A DNA stretch of 64,000 nt from Acetobacterium sp965140355 (GCA_965140355.1 OZ223194.1:310001-374000); one strand, 5' to 3'. Positions 25,696-34,804 are shown, counted from the stretch's first letter. The notes: generated by a model from the sequence alone, not told the origin. Made by a program: numbers and translations.

Positions 25696-26790
25696 TTAAC
25701 CCTTCTTGCTGATCGTTTCAATTTTTTGCGCAATCATTTCTGCGTTTTGATAGCGGTTATTTATTTTTTTTAATATTTCCGGTTGCTCTTGATAAGCTTT
25801 TAAAACTTCACTTTTTCGTTGGTTTAATGACATTGGCTGATCTTCTTTAACCATTTTGTCCGACAAATATAAAATTTCACTTTCGGTGATCGGCTGTTCA
25901 TTATTTACCGTAATATCCATATGTGTTAAAATCAAATTTCCGATTTTGGGATAACCCAGATCAGTTAACACCAGGGCTCCTTTTTGGGGATGATTTTTTT
26001 CGCTTCTGCGAATATCATGAAGCAACGCCGCCGCTTCAAGAGAAGCGGTGTCAATGCTTATCCCCTGCTCAATTAACGGTCCCGCCAACGCCAATGCGAC
26101 ATCGCGAACCGCCCGGCTGTGTTTGCGAATTTGCTCGGACACCTGAAAAATATCCAGTAACGCCTCGCACTCGCGAAGATTAGGGGCCTTCCGACTTGAA
26201 TACACTAGTAATTTCTGATAATCCAACCGGGTATCCATATCCATCAAAATCGCTTCATCCGCCAATGGCAGATTGATGGCATCTTTTTGATAATTTTCCA
26301 GCAGTTTTTTTAATCCACCCTCTTCTTGATTATCAATAATAACATTTTTATAACGACTAGCGATTAAGGGCGGATGGCCGCGTTTATCTAAAAAACTGGG
26401 ATAAACAATCCCTTTATCGGTTTTTTCGAAAAAAGAGCGGAGCTTTTTAAGCGATTGCGTTTTAACCAAGGGGATATCAACCGGATGAATAAAAAAACCA
26501 TCCACGTCGTCAGATAGCTGACTTATTCCTTTTACTATCGAAGTATACATGCCCTGATCATAATTTTCATTAATTACCGCAGTAATCGCGGCTTTTTTAA
26601 CATATGGCCTGAGCACCTCGGCACGATACCCCAACACCACAATGATTTCCTCAATCCCCGCCTGTTGATGGGCTTTGACGACTTTTTCCAGGGCTGTTTC
26701 GGTTTCAAATTCAAGCAGTGGTTTAAACCCGTCCATTCGCGAGGAATAACCTGCGGCAATAATGATCGCAGCGATTTTTTTTGACTTCAT
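25696..26790 (-). CDS. MobA-like nucleotidyltransferase fused to HD domain
   Basis: A 364-residue two-domain protein. Residues 1-200 are an NTP transferase of the MocA/MobA type (AAIIIAAGYSSRMDGFKPLLEF, VGFIHPVDIPLV-type stretch DGFFIHPVDIPLVK, YPSFLDKRGHPPLI), which in relatives adds CMP or GMP to molybdopterin. Residues 210-364 are an HD hydrolase domain (HSRAVRDVALALAGPL, LEAAALLHDIRRSEKNHPQKGA). The mop context suggests it modifies the molybdenum cofactor, probably to the cytosine dinucleotide form. The HD partner is unexplained. Confidence 0.82.
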   Translation of the reverse strand: MKSKKIAAIIIAAGYSSRMDGFKPLLEFETETALEKVVKAHQQAGIEEIIVVLGYRAEVLRPYVKKAAITAVINENYDQGMYTSIVKGISQLSDDVDGFFIHPVDIPLVKTQSLKKLRSFFEKTDKGIVYPSFLDKRGHPPLIASRYKNVIIDNQEEGGLKKLLENYQKDAINLPLADEAILMDMDTRLDYQKLLVYSSRKAPNLRECEALLDIFQVSEQIRKHSRAVRDVALALAGPLIEQGISIDTASLEAAALLHDIRRSEKNHPQKGALVLTDLGYPKIGNLILTHMDITVNNEQPITESEILYLSDKMVKEDQPMSLNQRKSEVLKAYQEQPEILKKINNRYQNAEMIAQKIETISKKG

Positions 26791-26843
26791 CGTTTCTCCC
26801 CATTCTCATTTTTTCATCTCGTTGCACCGTTATCGGCTTGATT

Positions 26844-27890
26844 TTATTTTTGCGAACCGCGACGTACCTGAATCATTTCCGCCGCAATACTAACCGCGAT
26901 TTCTTCCGGTGTATCGGCATGAATTGGTAACCCGATGGGGCTATAAACCCGATCCAGATCTCTAAAGGTAAACCCTTCTTCCAACAAACATTGATAGACA
27001 TGATTACGTTTATTGGTACTACCAATCATCCCAATATATTTTGCATCGGTTTGCAGCATTTGTGCCAACACTTCCTTATCATACGAATGGCCTCTGGTAA
27101 CAATAATCACAAAAGAATGTTGTGAAATTTTAACCGCATCCGTGATGTTTTCAAATCCCGGGACCACCTTCACTTCATCAACGGTGACAAACCGTTTGGC
27201 ATTCGCAAATTCTTCGCGATCATCAATTACGGTCACATAAAAACCTAAACTTTTGCATAATTCCGCCAGAACCTTACCAATATGGCCACCCCCAAGAATA
27301 CAAACATTTTCGGTCTTAAAATAAGGTTCAACAAAATAACGATTGTTCTGCAGATAGGCATCCTTATATTTTAATTGATAAAAATTCTCTTTAATCTCCT
27401 TAACTAAGCTAAGTATCTCCTCGCTTTCAGTTCCATAAAAACCGGTTTCGGTACATGCCCACTTTTCCAGCCGTTCATTTTCATAATCTTTGGGAATTTT
27501 AGTAATGACGACGAAATCAATTTTATTTTCATAAAGATCAAAAATTTCATTAAAAAAGCCATTTGTTTTCAGATCGGCCCAATCAATATATTCTAAGAGA
27601 ATTTTGACATCGCCGCCACAAACCATTCCCAGTGAAGCCGCATCCTTATTGGATAAAATAAAATCTTCAATCCGAAACTGATGATCCTGATGCACCCGCG
27701 CCGCCGCTTTAATCACCATCGCTTCAACCAAACCGCCGCCAATGGTTCCTTCAATCGATAAATTCCGTTTGATCAACATTTTTGCTCCTTCACTTCTTGG
27801 AGCTGATCCGGTTTTTTCCAAAATCGTTGCCAGAACAAAATTTTCACTATTTTTCTGCATTTTTCGTACTATTTTTATATAATCATTCAT
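26844..27890 (-). CDS. XdhC/CoxI family molybdoenzyme maturation protein
   Basis: A protein of about 348 residues. The N-terminal XdhC_CoxI domain has ATILEKTGSAPRSEGAKMLI and GTIGGGLVEAMVIK. The C-terminal Rossmann-like XdhC_C domain has VCILGGGHIGKVLAELCKSLGFYVTVIDDREEFAN and IGMIGSTNKRNHVYQCL. XdhC-type proteins bind molybdenum cofactor and help insert its terminal sulfur into hydroxylases such as Mop. The gene overlaps the stop of the AMP-ligase gene. The ATG at 27890 has better spacing from AAAGGA than the ATG at 27896. Confidence 0.88.
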   Translation of the reverse strand: MNDYIKIVRKMQKNSENFVLATILEKTGSAPRSEGAKMLIKRNLSIEGTIGGGLVEAMVIKAAARVHQDHQFRIEDFILSNKDAASLGMVCGGDVKILLEYIDWADLKTNGFFNEIFDLYENKIDFVVITKIPKDYENERLEKWACTETGFYGTESEEILSLVKEIKENFYQLKYKDAYLQNNRYFVEPYFKTENVCILGGGHIGKVLAELCKSLGFYVTVIDDREEFANAKRFVTVDEVKVVPGFENITDAVKISQHSFVIIVTRGHSYDKEVLAQMLQTDAKYIGMIGSTNKRNHVYQCLLEEGFTFRDLDRVYSPIGLPIHADTPEEIAVSIAAEMIQVRRGSQK

Positions 27891-29196
27891 TGCCATGTTC
27901 CTTTCGATGATCGGTTATCTTACGTTTAATCATGCTGTTAATCATGTGATCTGGACGTTGTTCCCCATTGATATTGATGTTCACACGCATCAATAATCCA
28001 AATTCAGTCATAAAATAACGTTTCAATTTTTCGCTTGCCTGTTTTTCTACAAGTGCTTGATCTTTATTCTCATAAAGGGTCATCAAAATGGTTAATTCCG
28101 TATCATTTTCCAGAATCACCTGATAATCAATAATTTCTTCGAATTCAAGTAACAATTCTTCCAATATTTTTAGGTTGCAATCAACACCGGTATTAAGTTT
28201 AATGCTATTTCCCAAACGACCTTCCACTTTTTTCATCGTTTTTAAAAAAGTTCCACACTGACATGGTTCATTTGAAAAAGCTCCGATATCACCGGTTCGA
28301 TAGCGGATTAAGGGCATTGCCTCGCGCGTCAAGGTCGTAAAAACAATTTCACCATAACTCCCATCGGGCAAGGGTTGTCCCGAATCCGGGTCGATTATTT
28401 CAAAATAGAGATCATTTTCGCGCATATGACAACCATTTAAAGCCTGGCATTCAACCCCACCGCCATAACCCATTTCAGTCATCCCATAATGATTAAAGAC
28501 CTGACAGTCAAACTTTCGTTTTAATTCATTCACCAAAACCTGCGGAACATAATCCGTACTTAACAATATTTTGTCGATTTGCTTAAAGGCTTCTTTTTTC
28601 ATTCGGCTAAGAAATAAAAGCTGAATCGGAATTCCCACGATACAATTAATATCCGCTTCCCGAATAATTTTTTCCACCGCATCCAAATCCGCCAACAAAC
28701 CATAAACCACACATTTTGTTCCTGATCGCAGTAACGCTTTTTGCAATAAATCGCCGATACTTCCATAAGCTTGTCCCGGCAATAAGACCAGTACTTGGTC
28801 GCGGTTGCTGGTTAATGAGCGCATCCCATAATCAAAAAAGTCTACTGTTTTTTGAAGATCCTGATCCGTAAAAAAAATCCGTTTCTTTTTTTCGGCCGTT
28901 GTCCCCGATGTATTAAGTGTAACAATTCGATCAACGCGGGTTTGCGATACACATAAAAAACTAAACGGCGCGTTCTTTAGATCTTCCGCTGTCGTCAACG
29001 GCAACTTGTTAAAATCAGCCAAACTTTTTATCTGTGCCGGTTCAACCGTGGCTAATTGTTTTCGATAAAAAGCACTTTGTTTTTTTACCTGGTTCAAGGT
29101 TTTAACGATCTGTTTGAGTTGATAGGTTTGCAGTTCCGCCGCCGATTTAATCCCGGTTCGTTTAACGATCCACTCTTCCATAGGTGTTTTTTCCAT
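27883..29196 (-). CDS. AMP-dependent CoA-ligase-like (PaaK-type) protein
   Basis: A 437-residue adenylate-forming protein of the phenylacetate-CoA ligase type. Core motifs are LNTSGTTAEKKKRIFFT (P-loop), NHYGMTEMGYGGGVECQ, and YGEIVFTTLTREAMPLIRYRTGDIG (adenylation core). The C-terminal domain is short and ends at IKRKITD. It is placed in a molybdoenzyme accessory cluster rather than a degradation pathway. It might activate an acid that the aldehyde oxidoreductase handles, or a cofactor precursor. ORF overlap with XdhC shows one operon. Confidence 0.8.
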   Translation of the reverse strand: MEKTPMEEWIVKRTGIKSAAELQTYQLKQIVKTLNQVKKQSAFYRKQLATVEPAQIKSLADFNKLPLTTAEDLKNAPFSFLCVSQTRVDRIVTLNTSGTTAEKKKRIFFTDQDLQKTVDFFDYGMRSLTSNRDQVLVLLPGQAYGSIGDLLQKALLRSGTKCVVYGLLADLDAVEKIIREADINCIVGIPIQLLFLSRMKKEAFKQIDKILLSTDYVPQVLVNELKRKFDCQVFNHYGMTEMGYGGGVECQALNGCHMRENDLYFEIIDPDSGQPLPDGSYGEIVFTTLTREAMPLIRYRTGDIGAFSNEPCQCGTFLKTMKKVEGRLGNSIKLNTGVDCNLKILEELLLEFEEIIDYQVILENDTELTILMTLYENKDQALVEKQASEKLKRYFMTEFGLLMRVNININGEQRPDHMINSMIKRKITDHRKEHGNE

Positions 29197-29259
29197 TACT
29201 CACTCACCTTTTTTATATCACATCAAAAACGACGTTTTATTTCGTGTGAAACCATTTTT

Positions 29260-29295
29260 GTTACGCGACAAGCTCTGATCACCAAAACGCGTAAC
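29260..29295 (-). repeat. Inverted repeat between radical SAM and ligase genes
   Basis: GTTACGCG and CGCGTAAC are perfect inverse copies separated by 20 bases. They sit in the 105-base gap between two genes that otherwise look like one operon. No T run follows, so it looks like an mRNA stem or an operator, not a terminator. Confidence 0.4.
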
Positions 29296-29301
29296 GCCTT
29301 A

Positions 29302-30630
29302 CTACTTCCGATATAAAGACTCCCCTTCTTTATTCGTCAGATTATACATACAAAACGGAATCAACTTGCCATCGGGATCAACAACATGAATACAACAATC
29401 CTTTACCCTTTCCAAATCAAGGTTCCAGACATCCTGAAAGGCCATTGCCGAAATACTGAGCGTATATTGATTGATCCGTGCTAATATTTCGTCCCAGGCA
29501 TCTAATGATTTCGTTGTTCCATCAGGATGATCTTTAGTTGACCATTTTCTGGCAACATGGGCTTTCGCTTTATTGGCACCCTCTTCAGCGGTTTCTTTTT
29601 TACAGCATTTTGAAGGGTTATTTAATGGCGTCAAATCACCATTTTTTTCATAAATGTAATTTCCGTGAAATGAACAACGGGCATTTTCGCAACCCGGCGG
29701 CGTAAACGTTTCTTTTTTAATACGCCCGTTGGTCTGAACCTCGATTTTGTCCATGATGTCTCCCAAGGTCAATCTTTTTTCCTCCACCGGAAGGTTGGGA
29801 ATCCGTCCAAAATAACTGGCGGGCTGCATATGCACACCCCTGACCGTTGGTAACCAACTGGTCGCAAAAGCAATGATATTGCCCAGATCGATATCATTAA
29901 CCGCGCTCACCAGGGTTGGCACCAGAACAACCCCAATCTGATATTTGCGACAGTTTTCCAACGCTTTTATTTTTGTTGCAAACAAGGCTTTTCCGCGTAA
30001 TTTTTTATATATTTCGTCATTGGTTCCATCAAACTGGAGAAACACCGAATCCAGTCCGGCTTCTTTTAATTGTTTTAAATAAGGTTCATCTTCAGCCAAA
30101 CGAATACCGTTGGTGTTAAGCTGAATAAATTCAAAACCTATTTTATGGCCTAACTTAATAATTTCCGGTAAATCATCTCGTAATGTTGGTTCTCCGCCGG
30201 AAAGCTGGATATTGCAATTCCCCGAAGTTTTCCAGACACTCTGGTACATTGCCGTAATGGTCTCCAAAGACAGATCCTGATCGTGATCATTGTTGGCATT
30301 AGCAAAACAAAACGTGCAGTTTAAATTACAGCGTTGGGTTATTTCAATTAAGGCCGTGCAGGTGTGTTGACGGTGGTCGGCACACAGCCCGCAATCGTAA
30401 GGACAGCCTTTTTTTACCATCGTATTGGGATTTTTAATCGTTGTTGGTATCTTATCTCGAACCCAATTCTCTCTAAGGATGCTCCCGCGCCACAACAATG
30501 CTTTGAAACGCCCGTGGTCGGGACACGATTTTTCCATATAAGTCTCATTATTTTCATTCCAAATAATGGCATTGATTTTTTTCAGACAGATCGGACACAG
30601 GCTTTGCGTAATCGTACTAATCCGTTTCAT
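29302..30630 (-). CDS. Radical SAM protein of the mop cluster
   Basis: A protein of about 442 residues. The radical SAM motif is CNLNCTFC (near residue 103-110), followed by QLSGGEPTLRDDLPE. A Cys-rich N-terminal region holds CPICLKK and CPYDCGLCADHRQHTC. The C-terminal region carries more Cys (CENARCSF, CCKKE, CCIHVVDPDGKLIPFCMYN), probably holding extra Fe-S clusters. It resembles the radical SAM proteins that accompany Mop-type operons, in some cases selenoproteins. No in-frame TGA occurs here. The substrate is unknown; maturation of the cofactor or of a partner protein is the best guess. The start may be GTG 30636 or ATG 30630. Confidence 0.8.
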   Translation of the reverse strand: MKRISTITQSLCPICLKKINAIIWNENNETYMEKSCPDHGRFKALLWRGSILRENWVRDKIPTTIKNPNTMVKKGCPYDCGLCADHRQHTCTALIEITQRCNLNCTFCFANANNDHDQDLSLETITAMYQSVWKTSGNCNIQLSGGEPTLRDDLPEIIKLGHKIGFEFIQLNTNGIRLAEDEPYLKQLKEAGLDSVFLQFDGTNDEIYKKLRGKALFATKIKALENCRKYQIGVVLVPTLVSAVNDIDLGNIIAFATSWLPTVRGVHMQPASYFGRIPNLPVEEKRLTLGDIMDKIEVQTNGRIKKETFTPPGCENARCSFHGNYIYEKNGDLTPLNNPSKCCKKETAEEGANKAKAHVARKWSTKDHPDGTTKSLDAWDEILARINQYTLSISAMAFQDVWNLDLERVKDCCIHVVDPDGKLIPFCMYNLTNKEGESLYRK

Positions 30631-30639
30631 CCTCACAAC

Positions 30640-31092
30640 CTATTCTTCTCGGTTGCCAAATGTATAACCGTTTTCCTGAAGAATTTCAACCACCTTTTGA
30701 AAACTTTCCAGCAATATATCGCCACATTTAACCGGATAAACTTGATTATTTTCGTCGGTAAACTGATAAACCCCAATCAGATCAACACAATCGCTCCGCT
30801 CAAACCGTTCTTCAAACCAGTTCATGTAAGTTTCGACCATCGTGCCAAAATTGCTTTTAGTCCATTCCCGTGGTTTACCCTTTCCGGCATATAAACCAAT
30901 CACCCCAATTCCACCGGTTAACACCCCACAAGTTTTCTGATTGCCGCCAATACCATTACATAACCCATTCATAACCCGAATAAGATCTTCATTTTCGGTT
31001 TCTTCGATATCGAGTGCCAATTTAAGCATAATCTGACTACAGCAAAAGCCATCTGACACCAGTCGATAGAGTTCAAATTTTAGTTCGTCCAT
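30640..31092 (-). CDS. C_GCAxxG_C_C family redox protein
   Basis: A 150-residue protein related to the C_GCAxxG_C_C family: FCCSQIMLKLALDI, then LCNGIGGNQKTCGVLTGGIGVIGLYAG, DCVDLIG and VYPVKCGDILLES. The family's glycine-rich GCAxxG element is only partly retained (FCCSQI at its place). Such proteins are predicted to bind Fe-S clusters or to act as redox carriers. It lies 9 bases before the radical SAM gene in the operon. Confidence 0.75.
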   Translation of the reverse strand: MDELKFELYRLVSDGFCCSQIMLKLALDIEETENEDLIRVMNGLCNGIGGNQKTCGVLTGGIGVIGLYAGKGKPREWTKSNFGTMVETYMNWFEERFERSDCVDLIGVYQFTDENNQVYPVKCGDILLESFQKVVEILQENGYTFGNREE

Positions 31093-31095
31093 GTT

Positions 31096-31812
31096 TTAAT
31101 CCACCTTTCTTACGATCATCATAAAATAGCCGGGTCGGCACGCTTTTAGTTGCTGCTGGAAACCGGTGGTACAAGTTCCGCCGGTTTTTTTCCAGAATCG
31201 ATCCATCGAACCATATTGAAAAATGGTTTGCACCAACAATTGTTTTAGCAGATCACTGCGATCTTCCTGGTGCAGTACCTCAAACCCTGAATGGTTCAGC
31301 CGCATTTCTAGTTGCTTTAAGTCGTATAAGCCCCGCATACAGCTTTTGAATTTGTGGGTTTTCAGTTGTTCCAATGATTCTGGATTTTTTGCATATACAT
31401 CGGAGATAAAAAAGTTTCCGCCCTTTTTTAATACCCGGTGAACCTCTGTTAATGTGGCCGCCATGTCAGTCATCAGCGACAGTGTGCATTCTGACAATAC
31501 ACCATCAAAAAAGCCCTGCTCAAAAGGAATTTTTTCACCGGCCCCGATGACAAAATGACCTGTCGGGTTGTCTTTTTTAGCGCGCTCCAATAATTTTTGC
31601 GAGGGATCCAGCCCAACGGCATTCAATCCATAGTGAGTATTCAGATAACTGACGGTGGCACCTTGACCGCACCCTAGATCTAACAGCAAATCATCTTTGC
31701 GCCATTGGCAAAAAGCCACGGCTTCGTCGGTTAAATCAAAGCCTCCCGGTCGTAAGGTTTCTCCTAATAGTGCTGTCATTTCAGGACTTTCATAGGCACA
31801 ATTTTCCGACAC
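31096..31812 (-). CDS. Class I SAM-dependent methyltransferase
   Basis: A 238-residue methyltransferase with the SAM-binding motifs LLDLGCGQGATVSYLNTHYGLNAVGLDPS, GAGEKIPFEQGFFDGVLSECTLSLM and VHRVLKKGGNFFISDVYA. It starts at a GTG with GAGGATAA before it. It lies between the zinc-ribbon gene and the Cys-rich gene, each separated by only a few bases. The methyl acceptor is unknown. Confidence 0.83.
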   Translation of the reverse strand: MSENCAYESPEMTALLGETLRPGGFDLTDEAVAFCQWRKDDLLLDLGCGQGATVSYLNTHYGLNAVGLDPSQKLLERAKKDNPTGHFVIGAGEKIPFEQGFFDGVLSECTLSLMTDMAATLTEVHRVLKKGGNFFISDVYAKNPESLEQLKTHKFKSCMRGLYDLKQLEMRLNHSGFEVLHQEDRSDLLKQLLVQTIFQYGSMDRFWKKTGGTCTTGFQQQLKACRPGYFMMIVRKVD

Positions 31813-31813
31813 C

Positions 31814-32020
31814 TTATTTATCCTCCAACCCTTCTTCGACTTCCTTCATTTTCCCCAATGCCAGACTTTCATCAATAAATACCTGGTTACAGATCGGGCA
31901 CTTCATCAGATCCACTTCGAAATTGCCTTCCATATAACGCACTTTAACCTTGGCTAATTCCAGTTCCTGCTGACATTTTTCACAGCGCCATTTTGTTTGA
32001 TCGTCGCTTTCGTGTTTCAT
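31814..32020 (-). CDS. Small zinc-ribbon redox protein
   Basis: A 68-residue protein with CEKCQQELELAKVKVRYMEGNFEVDLMKCPICNQVF, which gives two CxxC pairs as in a rubredoxin- or zinc-ribbon-like fold. GAGGGATAAG precedes the ATG. The gene is 1 base from its neighbours on each side. It may act as an electron-transfer or binding partner in the cluster. Confidence 0.72.
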   Translation of the reverse strand: MKHESDDQTKWRCEKCQQELELAKVKVRYMEGNFEVDLMKCPICNQVFIDESLALGKMKEVEEGLEDK

Positions 32021-32021
32021 C

Positions 32022-34370
32022 TTATCCCTCCACTATTTCCATACGATGGCTATAGACGCTTTTAATAATAAACGTTTCCGCTTCTTTGGCATATTTTACC
32101 CAATAAGTCACATTTTGCCGTCTGAGTTTAGCCAGAAAATCGCCGGTTTCCGGATTACAAAAACATTCTTTTTTTGTCTCCGCATTTTTTAACACTGCCT
32201 GAATATCTTCGATTAAGATGTACCGGTCTTCCAATTTCTTTTGAACATCTTCGGGAATCATCAGCTGATAGGTATCGTTTATTTCTGCTTCCATTGTATC
32301 CTCCCGCCAAATTTCTTTTAATAGCATTTGTTTGACCCGACTGCGATTTTGCTGCCGTTCTGAAAAGGTTGGCATTTTTCGGGTTGCTAACTCGACATTG
32401 TCTTTGGGATAAAGTAAATCCAGTAGATGATAGGTGCGCTGTCCACCGGAAACAAACAGATCTTTGCACATGGTACAGTAAACCAGCAAGTCATTTTGAC
32501 TTTCACCAATTCGCTCCGAAACAAACGCATCCGCCTGATCGCGATTGGCATAATAAACCAAGCCCCCGTAACCACAACATTTTGTTTTTTCTTTGCTGTA
32601 TTCCAGTTCTTCAACCCGATAACCTAACTTCGTCACAATTTTTCTTACACTCTCGTGAAGATCGCTGTTTTCGCGGGTTCCGCAAGCATCGTGAATACTT
32701 AATGTCTGGGCCGTCTTGAGATAATCTTTATTCGGTAAACCTTCTTTAAGATAAACCTCCCACAACGACTGGACGGTAATTTCGGGCAGATATTTTTCAA
32801 AAATGCGCATGCAACTGGAACAAGCCAGAATAAAAGTTGGTCGTTCCATCTCGTCCCAAACCTTTTTAATCGCCGCCACATTTTCGACCATTAAGTCTTG
32901 TTGTCCGGCCCAATCCGCGGGGGCCCCGCAACAGCCCAGATAAATACCGACATCCCCGTTGACATGACCAACCAGATACTCATAAATGCTTTTAATGTCA
33001 TCCGGATAAGATGCGGGCATTTGGCAGCCAGGATAAAAGAGATATTCGGTTTTTCCAGTGCCTTTATATAACCCCTTGACATAGTCGGAAAAGGAAATCA
33101 ACGGGTAATAAAACAGATCTTTTGAGGCTTCTTTACTGGGTTGCTTACGCACCAGTGAAAAGCGAGTGCTATTCGAAAAAGCCATGTCTTTTAACGCAAA
33201 GTCATGCGCTGAGGCTGGCATTTTCCCCCGTTTTACCATACTTTCCCGGGTTTCCTGGATCACATCTTTCATACTGATATCCAAAAAACATTCTTCTTTG
33301 CAAAGGCCGCATTCGGTGCAAGAATTAATCATCTTATTGGCATAATGGGTTCCTAAAATAATTCGTTCACTATGGTTAATCTGGCGAATATAAGCATCCG
33401 GTGAGGTCTCATATTTACGCATATGAACACAGCCTTCAATGCATTTACGGCACTGACATTTAAAGCAACGCTTAGCCTCGGCGATTGCTTCTTCCTGACT
33501 ATAAAGCGACGCAGTTTTGGGAATCGTTAAGCTCGGGGTTTGGTTGCTGCTGTCAAATTGAAGCGGTGTTTCGAAGATTCCTTCCCGTTCTCTGGAATCG
33601 GTCAGGGATACTTTTGAAAGAACCCGTTCAATTGAAATTGCCGCCCGTCGTCCCGAACTGGCCGAAAAAATAATCGCATCGTTTTCATTCACCAGACGCC
33701 CACCGGCAAAAAGTGTGGTCTTGCCGACCTGAAAAGTAGCCGCATTCAATGCAATTTTTTCAGGCCACTCACCAGTCCCTAAATAAACGGCATCATATTC
33801 GGTTTGCAACTCCGCCAATCGGTTGACATCAACCGCTGTTTCTAAAACAACGGTAATTTTTTTATCTTTGATGACTTTTAATTCTTGTAATAAGATTGCT
33901 TCGGTTAATGAATCGCCAATCAAATCCCACAAACGGCCGCCCAAACGGTTTTCTTTTTCATAAATCGTCACTGCGTATCCTTTTTTATCCAGATCAACAG
34001 CCGCAGTTAACCCGCTTAGTCCAGCCCCTACAACCGCGACCTTCCCTTTGTTTTTGGGCAACGGCCAAGCTTTTTTCGGTTTAACCGTGCCGTATTCCAG
34101 CACTGCTTTTTCCAGCTCAGATATTCGAATCGCTCCTCCTGACTTGCTCCGCTCACAATGCGCTTCACAGGGATGCTCACAAATTCTGCCAATAATCTGA
34201 TGAAAAGGGATTTTCTTTTCCATCAATTTATAGGCATTTTGAAAATTACCATTTTCGATTTCTGCTATAAAATCAATTATTTCCAGATGAACCGGACAAT
34301 TGGCCACGCAGGTTGGGGGTTCCTTATGAATACATCGATCCCCCGTTTCCAATAATTTATCTAAATCCAT
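32022..34370 (-). CDS. FAD/Fe-S oxidoreductase with heterodisulfide-reductase-like CCG domains
   Basis: A 782-residue fusion. Residues 1-80 form a Fer4_20 domain (CIHKEPPTCVANCPVHL, CEHPCEAHCER). FAD binding follows (VAVVGAGLSGLTAAVDLDKKGYAVTIYEKENRLGG). Further 4Fe-4S motifs are CFKCQCRKCIEGC and CTECGLCKEEC. The C-terminal half has CCG-type motifs (YLGCCGAPADWAG, CSSCMRIF, SIHDACGTREN, KTKCCGYGGLVYY), as in GlpC/HdrB. It may receive electrons from Mop, which lacks a flavin subunit, and pass them on. It lies downstream of mop behind a hairpin-rich gap. Confidence 0.8.
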   Translation of the reverse strand: MDLDKLLETGDRCIHKEPPTCVANCPVHLEIIDFIAEIENGNFQNAYKLMEKKIPFHQIIGRICEHPCEAHCERSKSGGAIRISELEKAVLEYGTVKPKKAWPLPKNKGKVAVVGAGLSGLTAAVDLDKKGYAVTIYEKENRLGGRLWDLIGDSLTEAILLQELKVIKDKKITVVLETAVDVNRLAELQTEYDAVYLGTGEWPEKIALNAATFQVGKTTLFAGGRLVNENDAIIFSASSGRRAAISIERVLSKVSLTDSREREGIFETPLQFDSSNQTPSLTIPKTASLYSQEEAIAEAKRCFKCQCRKCIEGCVHMRKYETSPDAYIRQINHSERIILGTHYANKMINSCTECGLCKEECFLDISMKDVIQETRESMVKRGKMPASAHDFALKDMAFSNSTRFSLVRKQPSKEASKDLFYYPLISFSDYVKGLYKGTGKTEYLFYPGCQMPASYPDDIKSIYEYLVGHVNGDVGIYLGCCGAPADWAGQQDLMVENVAAIKKVWDEMERPTFILACSSCMRIFEKYLPEITVQSLWEVYLKEGLPNKDYLKTAQTLSIHDACGTRENSDLHESVRKIVTKLGYRVEELEYSKEKTKCCGYGGLVYYANRDQADAFVSERIGESQNDLLVYCTMCKDLFVSGGQRTYHLLDLLYPKDNVELATRKMPTFSERQQNRSRVKQMLLKEIWREDTMEAEINDTYQLMIPEDVQKKLEDRYILIEDIQAVLKNAETKKECFCNPETGDFLAKLRRQNVTYWVKYAKEAETFIIKSVYSHRMEIVEG

Positions 34371-34673
34371 AGTTGGTCTCCTTCAGTATAGAATACTCAA
34401 TTGGGAATTGCAAAATAAAAACGCTAACGCGTGTTGCCTTCGTTTTGTTTTCCAGATAAGTTCAAAACTTGTTGATGAACCGTTTAACCAATCCTGCAAT
34501 TCGTGTAAAACCCGCCCAAACAACGGGCCAATTACAAACAAACTTGTAATTGGCGATTGCCTGCGCGTATCTTTAATTACTGCGTGCAAAGGCCTCGCCA
34601 AGCGCCAATCCTTTTGCGCTTACCTAAATGAAAAATAGGAATTGAAAGCTTAGAAGCTTTCAATTCCTGAGGT
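34371..34673 (-). repeat. Hairpin-rich spacer between mop and the accessory genes
   Basis: No gene. Three perfect stems are seen: GCCAATTACAA/TTGTAATTGGC (34527-34554, 11 bp), AAGCGC/GCGCTT (34600-34621) and AGGAATTGAAAGCTT/AAGCTTTCAATTCCT (34637-34668, 15 bp, 2-base loop). None has a long T run, so they could act as mRNA stability or partial-termination signals after a highly expressed mop. Repeat copy 4 follows directly. Confidence 0.55.
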
Positions 34674-34804
34674 TGTCAATAAACTACCGTACCGACCAAT
34701 TGTTAATCTGTTGTTCGCTGCGGAATCGGACAGGCTACGCCGTGTCCGCTCCGATGCGTACAACATGATGTAACAATTGTCGGTCCTAGTTTATCTTTTT
34801 GACA
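34674..34804 (-). repeat. Dispersed nested-palindrome element, copy 4
   Basis: The ends TGTCAATAAACTACC and TTATCTTTTTGACA are inverse, and the arms GTACCGACCAATTGTTAATCTGTTG and CAACATGATGTAACAATTGTCGG match copies 1 and 2. The centre differs in sequence (CGGACA-GGCTACGCCG-TGTCCG) but keeps a stem. It lies 20 bases past the mop stop codon, in the mop transcript. Confidence 0.75.

Noticed and set aside
29302..30636. Selenocysteine codon in the radical SAM protein
   Set aside because: Related proteins may be selenoproteins, but there is no in-frame TGA, so cysteine is used at all sites here.
34383..34601. Minus-strand frame of 72 codons downstream of mop
   Set aside because: It lies in hairpin-rich DNA, starts without a ribosome-binding site and has no recognisable protein pattern.
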